Assembly (NCBI GenBank): GCA_043228905.1
Contig: JBHGNT010000012.1
Location: 16,430,001 to 16,494,000 of the forward strand
Direction of reading: 5' to 3'
DNA: 64,000 nt
DNA from: Azolla caroliniana
Lineage: Eukaryota > Polypodiophyta
This document shows, in pieces, positions 9,999-20,952 of this stretch. Both the position numbers and the translations under genes were made by a program. The stretch's first letter is position 1, and the number at the start of each line of letters is the position of its first letter. The notes beneath the pieces are model-generated. The model ran no database searches, was not told the origin of the DNA, and was given only the letters and a program-made list of their open reading frames with translations.

Positions 9999-10602
9999 CC
10001 GACTACAACAAATCCAGTTAGAGTTATCGTCACATCTTCAGAAAGCGCAAGCACACCATAAGACCAATGCCGATCGACATTGTCTTAAGTCTCCGTTTAA
10101 GGTTGGTGACCGTGTATGGTTGCTTCGTCGTCACATCAAGACTACCCGACCGTGTGCTAAGCTTGACTATCAACGCTTAGGTCCTTTTGTCATCACGGCG
10201 CAGATTAATGATGCAACATTTCGTCTTAACCTTCCTGCACATATGCGGCTTCACCCTGTCTTTCATAGCTCTCTTTTGGAACCTTGCCACACCTCTTTAA
10301 TTCCTGATCGTGTCGTGCCACCACCACCTTCTGTACAACTTGTGGACGGCCCCGAATACGAGGTAGCTGCTATTCTTGATTCTAAGATTGTGCGCAATAA
10401 GCTTTATTATCTAGTTGATTGGCTTGGTTATCCTCCGAGTGATCGCACTTGGGAACCCATCGATAACGTTTGTAATGTTGAAGCTCTGGTCAACGACTTC
10501 CATCGTCACTATCCAAACAAGCCCGGCCCAACAATGTTAACGCCGACTTCCACTCGGCGTTCTCGAAGGTGGGATAGTGTCATGAACACATGCCCATTAT
10601 AG
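9999..10602 (+). pseudogene. Integrase C-terminus and chromodomain of chromovirus B
   Basis: Continues integrase: ELSSHLQKAQAHHKTNADRH, the SH3-like GDRVWLLRRHI...LDYQRLGPF segment, then LRLHPVFHSSLLEPC-type linker. A chromodomain at ~10354-10520 contains EYEVAAILDSK, YYLVDWLGYP and TWEP. Chromodomains direct integration to chromatin marks. The aromatic positions Y, W and W are present. The stop (TAG) falls 25 bp inside the 3' LTR. Confidence 0.88.
10564..10577 (+). other. Polypurine tract of B
   Basis: GAAGGTGGGATAG directly before the 3' LTR, the usual plus-strand primer site. Confidence 0.75.
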
Positions 10603-10986
10603 CGTCACCCGGACTTGAACCTCGAACCTTGTAATTCATACTTGAAAACCTCAACCATTAAGATAGCTTATTGTTATATGAAACAATAAAAGCTACTTCT
10701 TGTATTACATTGATTATTGTAAAAACTCTAGATTATTCTAGAATGTTCTAGAATGTCCTAGAGCATTCTAGGTCTAGAACATTCTAGAACATTCTAGAAA
10801 TCTCTAAGCTATTCTATAGGAACCTATAAATAAGCGCATACATGTATTCTCAAATCAATTCGAATCAACACCAGTCTTTAGCTCTCATTACATATCTTGT
10901 ATCCATTCTCTTTCTTTCTCTATCTTATACATCCATTCTTCTCTATCCTTCTTCCATCACTCTATCTTTTATCCTTGGTTCTGACA
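10578..10986 (+). repeat. 3' LTR of chromovirus B
   Basis: 409 bp. By eye it differs from the 5' LTR at five positions. Heat elements (10736-10753, 10777-10799), TATA (10825-10832) and self-primer sequence (10857-10868) are all unchanged. Confidence 0.95.
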
Positions 10987-10991
10987 TATGG

Positions 10992-12514
10992 CACATCTCC
11001 AGTAAAGACAATGCCATGGCCGACATGCTTTCTAGAGGACAGTTCGACGACAAGGACGGCATGGTTTCGAAGGACGAAGAAGTCGGGGTAGACTTTGTCG
11101 AGTCGGCGTACGTGACGACAAGGGCAGGGAGCACTCCGCTGCTTAACGAGTTCACGAGGGGGAGTACTATGAGGAGTCGCTCTAGATCGGTAGGTTCCTG
11201 AAAACAATGGCGCTAGACGCGACATGGACAAGGGAAGAGGCTAGCCGGGTGCGGAAGAAGGCGTACCGTTTCTTCCTGCGGGACGGCAGCATATGGAGGC
11301 ACCCGAAGAAGCGAGGCGGCGTCCCACTCCACATAGTGGCAGGAAAGGCAGAGCGAATGGGGTTGCTAACAGCGTACCACAAGAGTGCCTGGGCCGGACA
11401 TCGTGGGACATGGGGCACGTTCGAGAAGTTGAAGGAGAAGTATTGGTGGTCGGGGTTTTACCAGGATGTGCACCGATTCGTAACAACATGCGAAAACTGT
11501 CAGATGCACTCCGCGATCCGACATCGAGACGAGTTGCACCCAACCTACCCGCCGACCGTTCATTTCAAGTGGATGGTAGACTTAGTGACGATGCCAATGG
11601 GGGTAGGGCAGATGCAGTACCTAGTACTTGCGTGAGAGGACTTGACGAATCAGGTGGAGGGCCGCGCATTGCCGAACAAGACAACTACAACCGTATGTTG
11701 GTTCCTAATCGAAGAGGTGGTATGCCGGTACGGGTGCATAGGAAATATAGTAGTTGACCAGGGAGAGCTGGATGCGCAGGAAGGCGAAGAGTTGTTCGAC
11801 CGATTAGAGGTTAAGCTCTCCCTCACTACGGCGTACAACCCGGAGGCTAACGAGAAGGTAGAGCGCAGGCACAAGCCGATCATGAAGGTGTTAGTACACG
11901 CGTGTGAAGGTCAAGTTGAGAGTTGGCCGAGGCTCCTACCTTACGCACTACGGGGGGACCGAACTATGCACAGTTCAGTGACCGGGTTCATGCCGGCGGA
12001 GCTGATGTACGGGCAGAAGCCGATCATGTTGATGGAACAGACGATTTCTTCTTGGGCCACGGTGGACTGGAAAGATGAGATTAGCCGACAGGAGCTGTTG
12101 GCAACACAGATTCGACAACTCGAGCGAAGACCGGAGGACGTGGAACAGGCTAAGGCAAAGTTGCACACGACGAGGATGAGGAACAAGGGCCGGTTCGACC
12201 GAACGCACCGGCTACAGCCGAAGAAGATCGAGGAAGGTGACTAGGTGCTAGTTTATGATAGCAGCCTCGACAATCAACACAAGGCGACGCAGAAGTTTGC
12301 GAGGAGGTGGTTCGGGCCCTACACTGTAACGAGCGCAAACGACAATGGTACTTACCACCTTGCGGTGCTCGACGGGATGCGTATAGTGGGTCCGGTAGCC
12401 AGGAAGAGGATCAAGGCTTTCAAGGAGCGGCATGAAGACAAGTCGGGCTTGGGAAGCGAGGACGACGATGACAACCGGTTCGGAGCAGGTGAAGTTTCGG
12501 AGAGCGACGGGTGA
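10992..12514 (+). pseudogene. Element A pol, right part: RNase H end, integrase, C-terminal domain
   Basis: Resumes element A after B. RNase H ends at ADMLSRG. A frameshift near 11190 precedes integrase: zinc finger (AYHKSAWAGHRGTWG...CENCQMH), core with MVDLVTMP, VDQGELDA and AYNPEANEKVERRH, then a KFARRWFGPYTV GPF/Y-type domain. Stops lie at 11633 (TGA) and 12242 (TAG). No chromodomain is seen; an acidic tail (EDDDD) ends the frame. The DQGELDA and EANEKVER motifs are unlike those of B, F and H, so A is a different gypsy lineage. GC content is visibly higher than in B. Confidence 0.82.
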
Positions 12515-12588
12515 ATACGAACCGGGTTTCTCCAACACTTGTCCCTCTCTAGCGCATGCCGGAAGATGCGTGGTTTGGTGGGGGTGGA
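12515..12588 (+). other. Element A 3' untranslated region and polypurine tract
   Basis: The run GGTGGGGGTGGA at 12577-12588 directly precedes the TGTCATGG LTR start. Confidence 0.6.
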
Positions 12589-13379
12589 TGTCATGGAGAA
12601 ACCCGGCTTTAGGCGAAATCGGTGAAAAAGGTGTATGAACCGGCCCTTACACGCGGGCACAAGTATTGATAAGGTGTACATAACTAGGAATAGGCCGGCT
12701 GATGCAAATATACTAGGTAGTATAGATTTAATAGGCTAGTAAATCGAAACGGATCTCTGTCCGAAGGGACAGAGAGTAAAAGTGATGTGACCCAGATGTA
12801 ACGGTCCTTCCTCAACGGCCTATAAAAGGGAAGGGGAGACGGCCGAAAAAATATCGCGTTTTGGCGAGGACGAGGTGTTGTCGGACTGGGAACCGATCTC
12901 TCTCCTCCTCTATCGTTGTGAGTTGGTTGCCTCTGCTTCGAGGAAACCCGTGTGCTTGCCGGCAAAGGCTCTACTCTGTGTGTGTGTGGGTGTGTGATTG
13001 TCCGGGTTGGGTCTGTCGCCAGCTATCTAGCTGTAATCTTGCTAACATTGTAACCTTTACTGTTATTGGAATTGGATCTCTTGTTTCTGTCTTTGTGTTT
13101 CTATGAGTCTCTCTTTTACGCGGGTATGCATCTTGTTCAGATACACATTAGTGGTTCATTCAGCCGGCAAGCGTTGTCTGTTGCAAACGGGCCTAACTGG
13201 TCCTACGCTTGCACTCTTCTCCCGATCCGCTTTCTTCTCTCTCTTGCTCCTCGGTTCAGGGCCCCAGCGGTCCTGCCTTATTTCCTACGCGAAAGCGGAA
13301 CAACATGACAACGCTAAGAAGTTTATTCTTGAATTAAGATCGTGTTCTACGGCTAAGTGACACCGATCATTTCGTTACA
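12589..13379 (+). repeat. Probable 3' LTR of element A
   Basis: Starts TGTCATGGAG after the purine tract. The TATA box TATAAAAG is at 12821. The right end is uncertain; TTCGTTACA at 13371-13379 is the best TG...CA partner I see. The 5' LTR is missing, so the ends cannot be checked by comparison. Confidence 0.5.
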
Positions 13380-13636
13380 GGGCACTGATTGCAGAGCCAA
13401 TCTCGTGCACTTTCTGTTTTTCCACCACGTACCACAACCCCTTGATCCGATTTCCGAAAGGACAATCGATGGTGTTGCTTCTGAAGAAGGGGACAACACA
13501 ATTTGGCACGCCCCATTCACATTGTTCATCATAGCGAACAAACGTCGATGGACACCCCCAATCGCCATTACGATGCCCATCCCGTCTTACCCACGCTTGG
13601 CTCACATCCCACCACGCCGAGCCAGACAAGGATACC

Positions 13637-14203
13637 GTGAACTTTGCGATCACTCAACAATCATCACCCAAAACCCCAGAATCGCACCCCTCACCAGTCA
13701 GCCCCGACACACAATCACATACCGGCCCTGAACTCACAACTCCTCCGAGTCCGCCGGCAGTCTCTCAACAATCCGAGTTCAACCCCTTCCCGACCCTACC
13801 AGATGACCCAAATCTCGACACAATGTCGTACCACTCCTATACCCACTACACGGATGGTCGTAACACGGAATCTCACATCCGCTTTTTTCTCTCCACGTGG
13901 CAAGCCAACCATTCTACGACGTGGCTCACCGCTAAGGAGATAGACGCCTCCAAAATCGCGGAATTTACCCTTTCAATAGACAGTCCCACTACATGGTGGT
14001 ATTTTCGCCACGATCTGGGGGAGTTTACCACATTCCAAGATGTCCACACACAATTTCTAGAGTTATTCCACTAGGAGATTCCTAAGCATGAACTGCTCCG
14101 CCAGTTCTATACCATTGCCCAGGGACCCAATGAAACGGTTTCCCTGTTTACCATCCGATTCGAGCATCGAACGGATTGGGACGACAAATTACACATCGCA
14201 TTG
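13637..14203 (+). pseudogene. Gag of relic gypsy element E
   Basis: The N-terminus is proline/serine rich (TPPSPPAVSQQ), followed by a capsid domain homologous to the D gag: TESHIRFFLSTWQANH, KIAEFTLSIDSPTTWWYF, FQDVHTQFLELFH, then a TAG at 14072 and RQFYTIAQGPNETVSLFTIRFEH. It is lost near 14203. The zinc knuckles, protease, RT and RNase H are deleted. Confidence 0.65.
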
Positions 14204-14345
14204 TAGGCTTACCTACTGTGTTCAAGACCAGCATTAGGTCCACACCGTTTTGACTAGCTTTTGAATTGGAAGTCGTGATGTCAATTGAGTTCCAAGTTCC
14301 GAGTCTTTGGGTGCAAATAACCGAAAGATTGTCCAAATCCGAGTC

Positions 14346-14764
14346 AGAACGACAATGAATGAAACAACTACTCGAACTTGGGGAAGAACGCATCGCTAGT
14401 TTCGCCCAATTGGAACACGGCCAATGGAGATGGAAAGCTTTTGTAGATCAACATCGCCGTGATCCCGAAAAATCTTTCGAAATCGACCAACCAATCCTAG
14501 TGTTCCAAACATGACTAGGTGCAATTCCGAGAAAACTTCGGTTCCGGTGGACGAGACCATTTTGGATTATTGACACTTTCAACGACACGTTCCAGCTCGG
14601 CACACTGGCCAGGGAGACATTGAAGAATTGGGTCAACGGATTTCGGTTGAAACCGTACCGCGGGCACACACCACCGAACCCCTTTGGCAAAGACGAGCAC
14701 GGTCAGGACCAGCCAGTGGTAGGTGAAACTAAGAAGGTCGGGGGCAACATGACCCAATCACGGT
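14346..14764 (+). pseudogene. Integrase C-terminal fragment of relic E
   Basis: Contains QPILVFQT, a stop, then KLRFRWTRPFWIIDTFNDTFQLGTLA, WVNGFRLKPYRG and PNPF. This is the GPF/Y-type end of plant gypsy integrases as far as I recognise it. It shows that E once had a full pol, later deleted between gag and this point. Confidence 0.6.
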
Positions 14765-15117
14765 AAAGTCGTACCTACTTCGTTATGAAAAAAAAAAAGA
14801 CCCACTCACTATTTAAAGGCCATGCATGCCATACGAAAAAAGCAAGTACTAATGGTTCACACGATGTGTCGTCCTTAACTCCCAGTATGGCAAGGAAGAT
14901 TCTAAATCTAGGGCATAGGGCCACGACTCAAGAATGAAGGCACAGGTATAAGAGGGGCACACACAGAAAGAGCTATCATTTTCACAAAGAAGCCCAAGCT
15001 CTCTCATCTTCTGCTCAAACTCCCTCTTGCTCCCAGACTCCGTACACCCAAGCGCTTTCGCAATCTCTGTCTCCTCACCCCCATCCTTGCTCACCTTCTT
15101 GCTTTTCGGACACAACC
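14765..15117 (+). promoter_or_regulatory. Possible internal promoter and leader of the extra ORF in E
   Basis: An A run (14785-14796) is followed by CTATTTAAAGGCCATGCATGCC around 14810, a TATA-like motif with an RY-type repeat. A CT-rich leader of ~250 bp then runs to the ATG at 15118. No reading frame is seen. The role as a promoter is inferred from position only. Confidence 0.35.
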
Positions 15118-16213
15118 ATGACGATCGAAGTATCCACCAAACTCTGCACTTGGCTCAGCAGGCATGGCTTGGGAGGATACCTCCGTGTCCTTGACACTGC
15201 TCCACACCCTGAAGCGTAGGCAGTAGCCAAGGAGTCGGAAGCCGAACTACAGAAACTGCTCCACGATCAGACGGACCACCTCCAAGAGATCGAAAACAAA
15301 GCCTCAACATCTATTAAGTCTATATAGGACATCGTTGCCGCACAAGTTGCATCTCTAAACAAGGAGCTCATGGAATGATGAGTACACTCTAGTTAGTTCC
15401 TGCAACAATTGGACCAAACCGAGCAGGAGTGATGCCAAATGGTGGACTCCCTTCATGAACATCAAATGAACTCAACATTGGAACTCAAAGCACAACACAA
15501 GCAGTATTTGAAGGAATCCGCCGACAGCACAGATCATCTCCTCCGCCGGTTCGACCAATTAACAGTCGAAACGGGGGCAAGGATCGCCGCCCTCAACACA
15601 TCGTGCGAGATCATCACATGCAAATTGCAACGGGAGGCGGAAGAAGCTAAAAGAGAGACGGATGCACTCCAAGCCAAGTACAACATTCGTGACGAATGAA
15701 TCCATGCTCTGGTGGTTAAACAATGACAGAAGGTCAACCGGAAGGTCGAAGAAACTCTCTCTAATGGCTGGAAGGAATGGTCGGCTCAAGCTGCCACTTT
15801 CTAGGTGTTACGGGCTGACGCCAAGAATCGTAAGAAAGAAGGTCGCGGGTTCTACAAAATGGACAAAAATAGTATACAAATGGTCTTGAAGACCTCACCA
15901 AGGACTTCCAAGCCTTGGCAAAAACGCACACCACGACAATCGAAAGCCTCCTTGAGGAATTCAACGACGACCAATTGTTGCTTATGCTAGGAACCGAATG
16001 GGCCTTCATGGAGATGGCATGACAACCAAACCACGAAGAGGAAGCCCCCCCACCCCACCGGCAACGAGGCCAACTATCAACCACGAGCCTGATTTCTCGA
16101 CTGAGTAGACCCCACAGAATGAGCTGGAACCTGCTATCCCAGCGGCTACGACGGAGGAACCAATCGTGCACCCAACCTCCGAAGGCATCCTCGACATTTT
16201 GACCGAGGAATGA
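15118..16213 (+). pseudogene. Coiled-coil extra ORF of relic E, full length but broken
   Basis: Starts at ATG 15118 (ACCATGACG) and ends at TGA 16211-16213. Many stops interrupt it (for example TAG at ~15218, TGA at 15697), and a frameshift occurs near 15800. The middle is a long coiled coil (LKAQHKQYLKESADSTDHL, EAEEAKRETDALQAK). Then come NGWKEWSAQAA and GRGFYKMDKNSIQM, homologous to 375-500 in D. A P/E/T-rich tail follows. It lies between pol and the 3' LTR, like additional ORFs known in some gypsy lineages. No function can be assigned. Confidence 0.6.
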
Positions 16214-16246
16214 GTGTATTTTTTGCGAATTTTTTTCCGATAATGG

Positions 16247-16550
16247 TGGGTTCGACATGCGAAGGCACTGTCCCACGAGTGTGCCAGGTGTTGTCTGTGC
16301 GCCAATTTTATATATTAGGTGTGAAACGAATCTAGAGGTAGACAAAGTAGGTGAAGTAACCGTAATCAAAAACATACAACCAAATGAACGCATTTGCAAT
16401 ACGTGCAGTCGAAAACGATGGAAGACTGAAGCACGCCAAGCGGGAAAAGGAAAAGCTATAAAACGTAAAGGAGAAATGAAAGGAAGGGAGCAGACAGAGG
16501 AGAGAGGAAGTCCCCCTAGCTAGAATAGGATACTATAAGCATCTGATCAT
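16247..16550 (+). repeat. Start of the 3' LTR of E, then unassigned purine-rich sequence
   Basis: TGGGTTCGACATGCG to GTGCCAGGTGTTGTCTG (16247-16294) matches the start of the D LTR. The remainder does not match anything else here. Bases 16441-16520 are strongly purine rich. Confidence 0.5.
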
Positions 16551-16552
16551 AC

Positions 16553-16829
16553 TTTTGTGTCCCCGAAACAGGCTTTAAACTCCCTAATAAAATCCTCAAA
16601 ATTATTTAGCAATGGAGACCCTTGTTCTAACAAAGGAGTGACCAATGCCAAAATTTTGCCACTAAGCAACGTGCCTACTAGTCCCACTCGTGATGCATCG
16701 GTGGGATATTGGGAAGGATGCATTTGAATCACGAGACGTACCTAATTAAGCAATCCTCTGAATTGTGATCGCATTCCATCAAATTTTGTAGGAAGACCGA
16801 TCTTGGGTTCTTTATGAATTCCTTGAGTA
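16553..16829 (-). pseudogene. Gag of chromovirus G, distal fragment
   Basis: On the minus strand: KEPKIGLPTKFDG, QFRGLLN, MIQMHPSQYPTDASRVGLVG, PLLNNFEDFIREFKACFGDT. This is very close to gag of B. A stop lies between QFRGLLN and the next segment. The fragment is separated from its N-terminal part (23251-23463) by the F insertion and is cut off near 16553. Confidence 0.85.
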
Positions 16830-16834
16830 CTTGG

Positions 16835-17167
16835 TGTCATGAACATCGACTTGAATTTTAGCCTTAGGTTCTTGTATATATATATTTCTCCTAGACAAAC
16901 TTTAGATTTTAAACCTTTGTATAAAGAGTGGTATATAAGACTGAGCATGTAAGACTCAGTATGTTTGGCATGCCAGAATTAGTATGCTTGATATTATAGT
17001 ATGTAAGACTTGGCATGAGAATGTTTATCATGCTTCACTACATGTATAAAAATGGTTTATCTCCCTTGTTAACATCAAGGAAATCAACACCAGTCATGGA
17101 ATAAATATTCTTACTCGTTTTCAACAACTTCCCCATCTCTTTATCTTCCAATTGTTCATCCGTGACA
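16835..17167 (+). repeat. 5' LTR of chromovirus F
   Basis: The TATA box TATAAAAA starts at 17045. The predicted transcript start AAGGAAATCAA (17077-17087) is 32 nt downstream. No heat-shock element is visible. It contains a 10-bp stretch absent from the 3' LTR, near GAGCATGTAAGACTCAG. Confidence 0.9.
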
Positions 17168-17169
17168 GA

Positions 17170-17180
17170 TTGATTTCCTT
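17170..17180 (+). other. Primer binding site of F, complementary to its own RNA 5' end
   Basis: TTGATTTCCTT, 2 nt after the LTR end, is the exact reverse complement of AAGGAAATCAA at 17077-17087. The 3' LTR keeps the same sequence at 23155-23165, 32 nt from its TATA start (23123). Confidence 0.75.
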
Positions 17181-17212
17181 CCTTCCTTTTCTTCTTCTTC
17201 AATACACTCTCA

Positions 17213-17830
17213 TGTCAGAATCATCTAGTAACCTTGAGCAAATTTTGGCAGTCTTGCAACAACTCCAACATGAGAATGCCAACTTGCGAAATTCCGTCCA
17301 AGAACTTTAGGCAGCCACAACGGTCATACCTCACCCGATTATTGACCCTTCTACGACAAAACCCAATGTTAGCTTGTGTAATAAATTCAATGGAACAAGG
17401 TCATGGTTAAGACGCTTTATCAACCAGATCCGCCTTATTATTCGCCTTCAGCCCCGACGCTATTCTGATGACTTTCGACGAGTCAGGCTCATCGGCAATT
17501 GCTGACAAGACAAGCCCAAGCTTGGTTTGCCCCTCTGGTGGAGACCTCTTCGCCCCTCTTGACCGACTTCCAAGCATTTCTTACCAAATTCGAAGCAACT
17601 TTCGGGGAGACCGACAAACAACAAGCTGCACTAAACAAATTATATGCATTACAACGAGGAGAACATGCGGCATCAATCTATGCATGTGAGGGATGGACAG
17701 GCCCTCCTCGATCAATTCTGTCAAGGATTAACATGTGAGATAAAAAATCTTTTGCTTAACTTTCCTAAGCCACATCTTTGAATGAGGCTATTTCCCAAGT
17801 TGTGCGCTGCGATAACTATCTCTTTGAGTT
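17213..17830 (+). pseudogene. Gag of chromovirus F
   Basis: ATG at 17213: SESSSNLEQILAVLQQLQ coiled coil, stop TAG in QEL*AATT, then KFNGTRSWLRRFINQIRLII, a frameshift near 17500, AQAWFAPLVETSSPLL, FLTKFEATFGETDKQQ. It decays after 17720 with further frame changes. Confidence 0.7.
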
Positions 17831-17849
17831 TCGGCAAGAGGAATGTCCT

Positions 17850-17960
17850 CACCGGCCGGTAAGCAAATCGGAACTGGCCGGAAAGCAAACCTGAACCGGT
17901 TGGTAAGCAAATCAGAACTGGTCGGTAAGCAAACCGGAATCGGCCGGTAATCAAATTGAA
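17850..17960. repeat. Degenerate ~20-bp repeats (CCGGTAAGCAAAxC)
   Basis: At least five copies of a CCGG(T)AAGCAAATCGGAACTGG-like unit replace the expected gag end. Confidence 0.7.
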
Positions 17961-18089
17961 ACCAGGGAAACCGGAAATCAGATGGAGTAGGAAACCGGGC
18001 GAAGCCAATAACCGGAAACCCGCGACCGCACGAGGCTGGATGCGGACCGGACGGATTGGATGGGCGGTGATCGACGAACGCATGATAGG

Positions 18090-18660
18090 ATCATGTGGCC
18101 AATTAAAGTAAAGTAAAGAAAGCTAAAGTAAAGGTCATCTAGACAGTCGCATGCAACTAAAAGAAAAAGTCATGCAACTAAAAATGGATGCAACTAAAAG
18201 TAGAGGCCATGCAACTAAAAGTGGACATGCAAAGTAACATGGAAGGCTATGACCAAGGGAGAACTCCATATATATTCCATTTTTTTCCTACACTCATTCT
18301 CTCTCCATTTATTTTTCTTTTCCTTCTCGGTTCCCTTATCTTATGGAAACCATAACTCTCATAAACCCTAAATTTCCTTACGGAAGCCATAAACCCTAAA
18401 TTTCCTTACAGAAGCCATAAACCCTAATTTTCCCTACGGAAGCCATATCTCTCAAAATCTAAAATCTCTTATCAAAGCCAAAAACCCTAAATTTCTATTG
18501 AATCCATATTTAGTTTCTTCTAATCTATTATTCTAGAAATCTCCATAAGCTAAACTTTTGTAATCCCAATCTTGGGATTAATTGTAATCTTTCTTTCTAT
18601 TTGTTAATGAAATTTGTCAATCTTTCTTATTTCGATTAATTCTTAGTACATAAACACACG
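18090..18660. repeat. Non-coding insert with A-rich and 28-bp tandem repeats
   Basis: AAGTAAAG repeats occur near 18105-18135 and four ATGCAACTAAAAG units at 18150-18230. Three 28-bp units begin AAACCCTAAATTTCCTTACG at 18363, 18391 and 18419. It could be an LTR of another element, but I see no matching partner. Confidence 0.55.
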
Positions 18661-18663
18661 AAT

Positions 18664-19130
18664 TTGATATTCTCTGGTCGGAGGCCCCGGGGTCCTGCCT
18701 CAAGTTCACGTGTCCTCGTCGTATTTTCGCGACATCATGGATTGGCAATCTCGCTCCATCAACTTCACCTCGAATTCTCGCCCACAAGTGATTGCTTCCA
18801 CTCTTCTTCGAGCCAATGCTCCGCCATTTGTTTGGACACCTACTCCGGCGAGGACCACATCAACGGTTGCTCCGATTCCCATTTCTACTCCGATGAGGAC
18901 CACGTTAGTGGTCGCTCCGATTCCCGTTTCTGCTCCGGTGAGGACTGCGTCAACGGTTGCTGCCACTCATGTTTTGGAGGCAACTCCCATTTCTACTCCG
19001 ATGAGGACCAAGTTAGTGGTTGCTCCCATTTCCTCTTCCGCGAGAACCATGTCAACGGTTACTCCAATAGAAACAACATCGATAGTTACTCCCGCTTCGG
19101 CCTCATAAACAGTTTCCACTCTTGCTCTGG
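18664..19130. repeat. Low-complexity region with ~66-bp degenerate repeats in F
   Basis: Repeats of GATGAGGACC-x-GTTAGTGGTCGCTCCGATTCCC give T/A/P/S/V-rich or D/H/S-rich translations in two frames. This is repeat translation, not a recognisable domain. The protease domain expected here is absent. Confidence 0.6.
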
Positions 19131-19213
19131 TAAGTGATACTGTGTTGATTGCATCCATTTCTGATTCTAAGGACATGGCGGTCATATCCACTCCATACAT
19201 TGCCCTATGTACT

Positions 19214-20209
19214 AGCTCTTTTCCATCAAAATACAATGACTTCTCTGATGTATTTTAGAAGAAAAATGTTGATCGTCTGCTTGAACATCACCCATACAAT
19301 TGTCCAATTGACTTGAAAGATGGTGCTTGTCCTCCTTTTGGCCCTATCTATGGGTTATCTGAACCTGAACTCAAGGCCCTCAAAATATACATTGAAGAGA
19401 ATCTCACAAAGGGATTCATTCGCCACTCAAAATCTCCAACTGGCTCTCCTATCCTATTTGTCAAAAAGAAAGATGGAATGTTATGCTTATGTATCGACTA
19501 TCGCGGGCTCAATCGAGTCACTATTCGAAACCGTTATCCACTACCTCTAATCCCCGAACTCCTCAACCGACTTCAGGCTGGGTGTATATTCTCCAAAATC
19601 AATCTCAAAGGTGCCTACAACTTGGTGTGTATCAAGCCTAGAGATGAGTGGAAAACGGCATTTCGAACTAGGTACGAGCATTTTGAATACACGGTAATAC
19701 CATTTGGTCTCACAAATGCTCCTGCGGTTTTTCAACATATGATGAATGATATCTTCTGAGAATATCTGGACCAATTTGTGGTCATCTATCTCGACGACAT
19801 ACTTATCTTCTCACAGGACTACATAGAGCACACCAAGCACGTCCGACTTATGCTATCCAAACTTCGGGAACATGGACTTTATGCAAAACCTGAGAAGTGT
19901 GAGTTTGATCGAACCTCAATTGAATTCCTCGGGTATGTTATTTCATCTAATGGTCTCACTATGGACAAGAAGAAAGTCGCAATGGTTCAAGAGTGGGAAG
20001 TCCCCACCAAGGTCAAGGATGTGCAATCGTTTTTGGGTTTTGCCAACTTCTATCATTGATTCATTCAAGGATTCTCTACATTGGCGCAACACCTTATAGC
20101 ACTCACTCGAAAGGATTCTCCTTTTTGCTGGACTCCTACAAACCAACTGGCAATCAAGACACTAAAGAAAGATTTTACCTCGCCTCCAGTACTTCTACAC
20201 CCAGATCTA
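19214..20209 (+). pseudogene. Reverse transcriptase of chromovirus F
   Basis: From FSDVF through [18 protein letters not shown] and IPFGLTNAP to the catalytic YLDDILIF (~19787-19810). Stops lie at 19254 (TAG), 19757 (TGA) and 20057 (TGA, in FANFYH*FIQGF). It then runs to LLHPDL, where solo LTR C2 interrupts it. The catalytic Asp pair is intact. Confidence 0.85.
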
Positions 20210-20478
20210 TGTTGCGAAATCGATGTGAAATAGACCACAATAAACGAACTACGCACTGAAATACGATTTACAAAAATGCCAGAAAGACAAGATAAATAGA
20301 AGTATACACAGAGATTTACGTGGAAACCCTAAAACGGGGAAAACCATGAGTGAACAGAATCTTCACTATACAAAGTGGATATACAGCACCGAGAAAAATA
20401 CAACACTCTGTCGAGTGTATCAACCGCACAGGGCTCTTCGCGTCTGTTGTTACTCACACAGCTATGGCGCGGCTCACA

Positions 20479-20513
<35 letters not shown>

Positions 20514-20947
20514 GCACACTACAACTACAGTTTTTGCTCTATTTGTCACAATTCTGCAGACATAAAGTTAGCCCTAGTTGTATATATACTTACACAACTT
20601 TCTGGCTATTTATATACGTAGCCCTCATGGGGCGCACACTTAGACTATTTACAATTATAGTCTCCCAAGTTGGCTATTTACACGATTTCGGTTTCAGCAT
20701 CGGCCTATCGGCCTCGGCCGAGTCCCTCATCAACTCGGCTCCTTTCTCTCCCCGTCCTGAGAGACTTGTTTCCTAACATCATCATTATTATTACCATAAT
20801 AATAATAGTCGAATTCTCAAACAGTCGACTCACTGTTTTCGACTCTTCGACTGTCGGCTTTCCGAACAATCGAATCTTCCCTATCATCGATTGTCGGCTT
20901 TCCGATCAGTCGGTTCTTCCTCCCACTGGAGGGACATATTCCCAACA
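20210..20947 (-). mobile_element. Solo LTR C2, copia-type, inserted in F pol
   Basis: 738 bp, on the minus strand from TGTTGGGAATATGTCCC to CGATTTCGCAACA. Flanks ATCTA and ATCTG form a 5-bp TSD with one mismatch. Same family as C1 and the LTR at 63218. It contains a CT run at 20479-20512 and an ATTATTATT/AATAATAAT palindromic stretch at ~20780-20808. The pol frame continues on the other side (TKPFTIKTDASDF). Confidence 0.85.
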
Positions 20948-20952
20948 ATCTG

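Larger units (their letters stand above)
4552..10986 (+). mobile_element. Chromovirus B (Ty3/gypsy), full length, heat-element LTRs
   Basis: Complete LTR retrotransposon: two 409-bp LTRs (TGTCATGA...TTCTGACA), 5-bp TSD, self-complementary primer site, gag, protease, RT, RNase H, integrase, chromodomain and purine tract. By eye the LTRs differ at only five positions (~1.2%), so the insertion is recent. It is nonetheless defective: pol has two frameshifts and the integrase is split by solo LTR C1. A C-terminal chromodomain places it among the chromoviruses. I cannot assign a named clade without a tree. It landed in RNase H of element A. Confidence 0.92.

Noticed and set aside
9733-9999. Minus-strand ORF with repeated RMGRTRLRRVGW
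   Set aside because: Translation of the 54-bp minisatellite in solo LTR C1.
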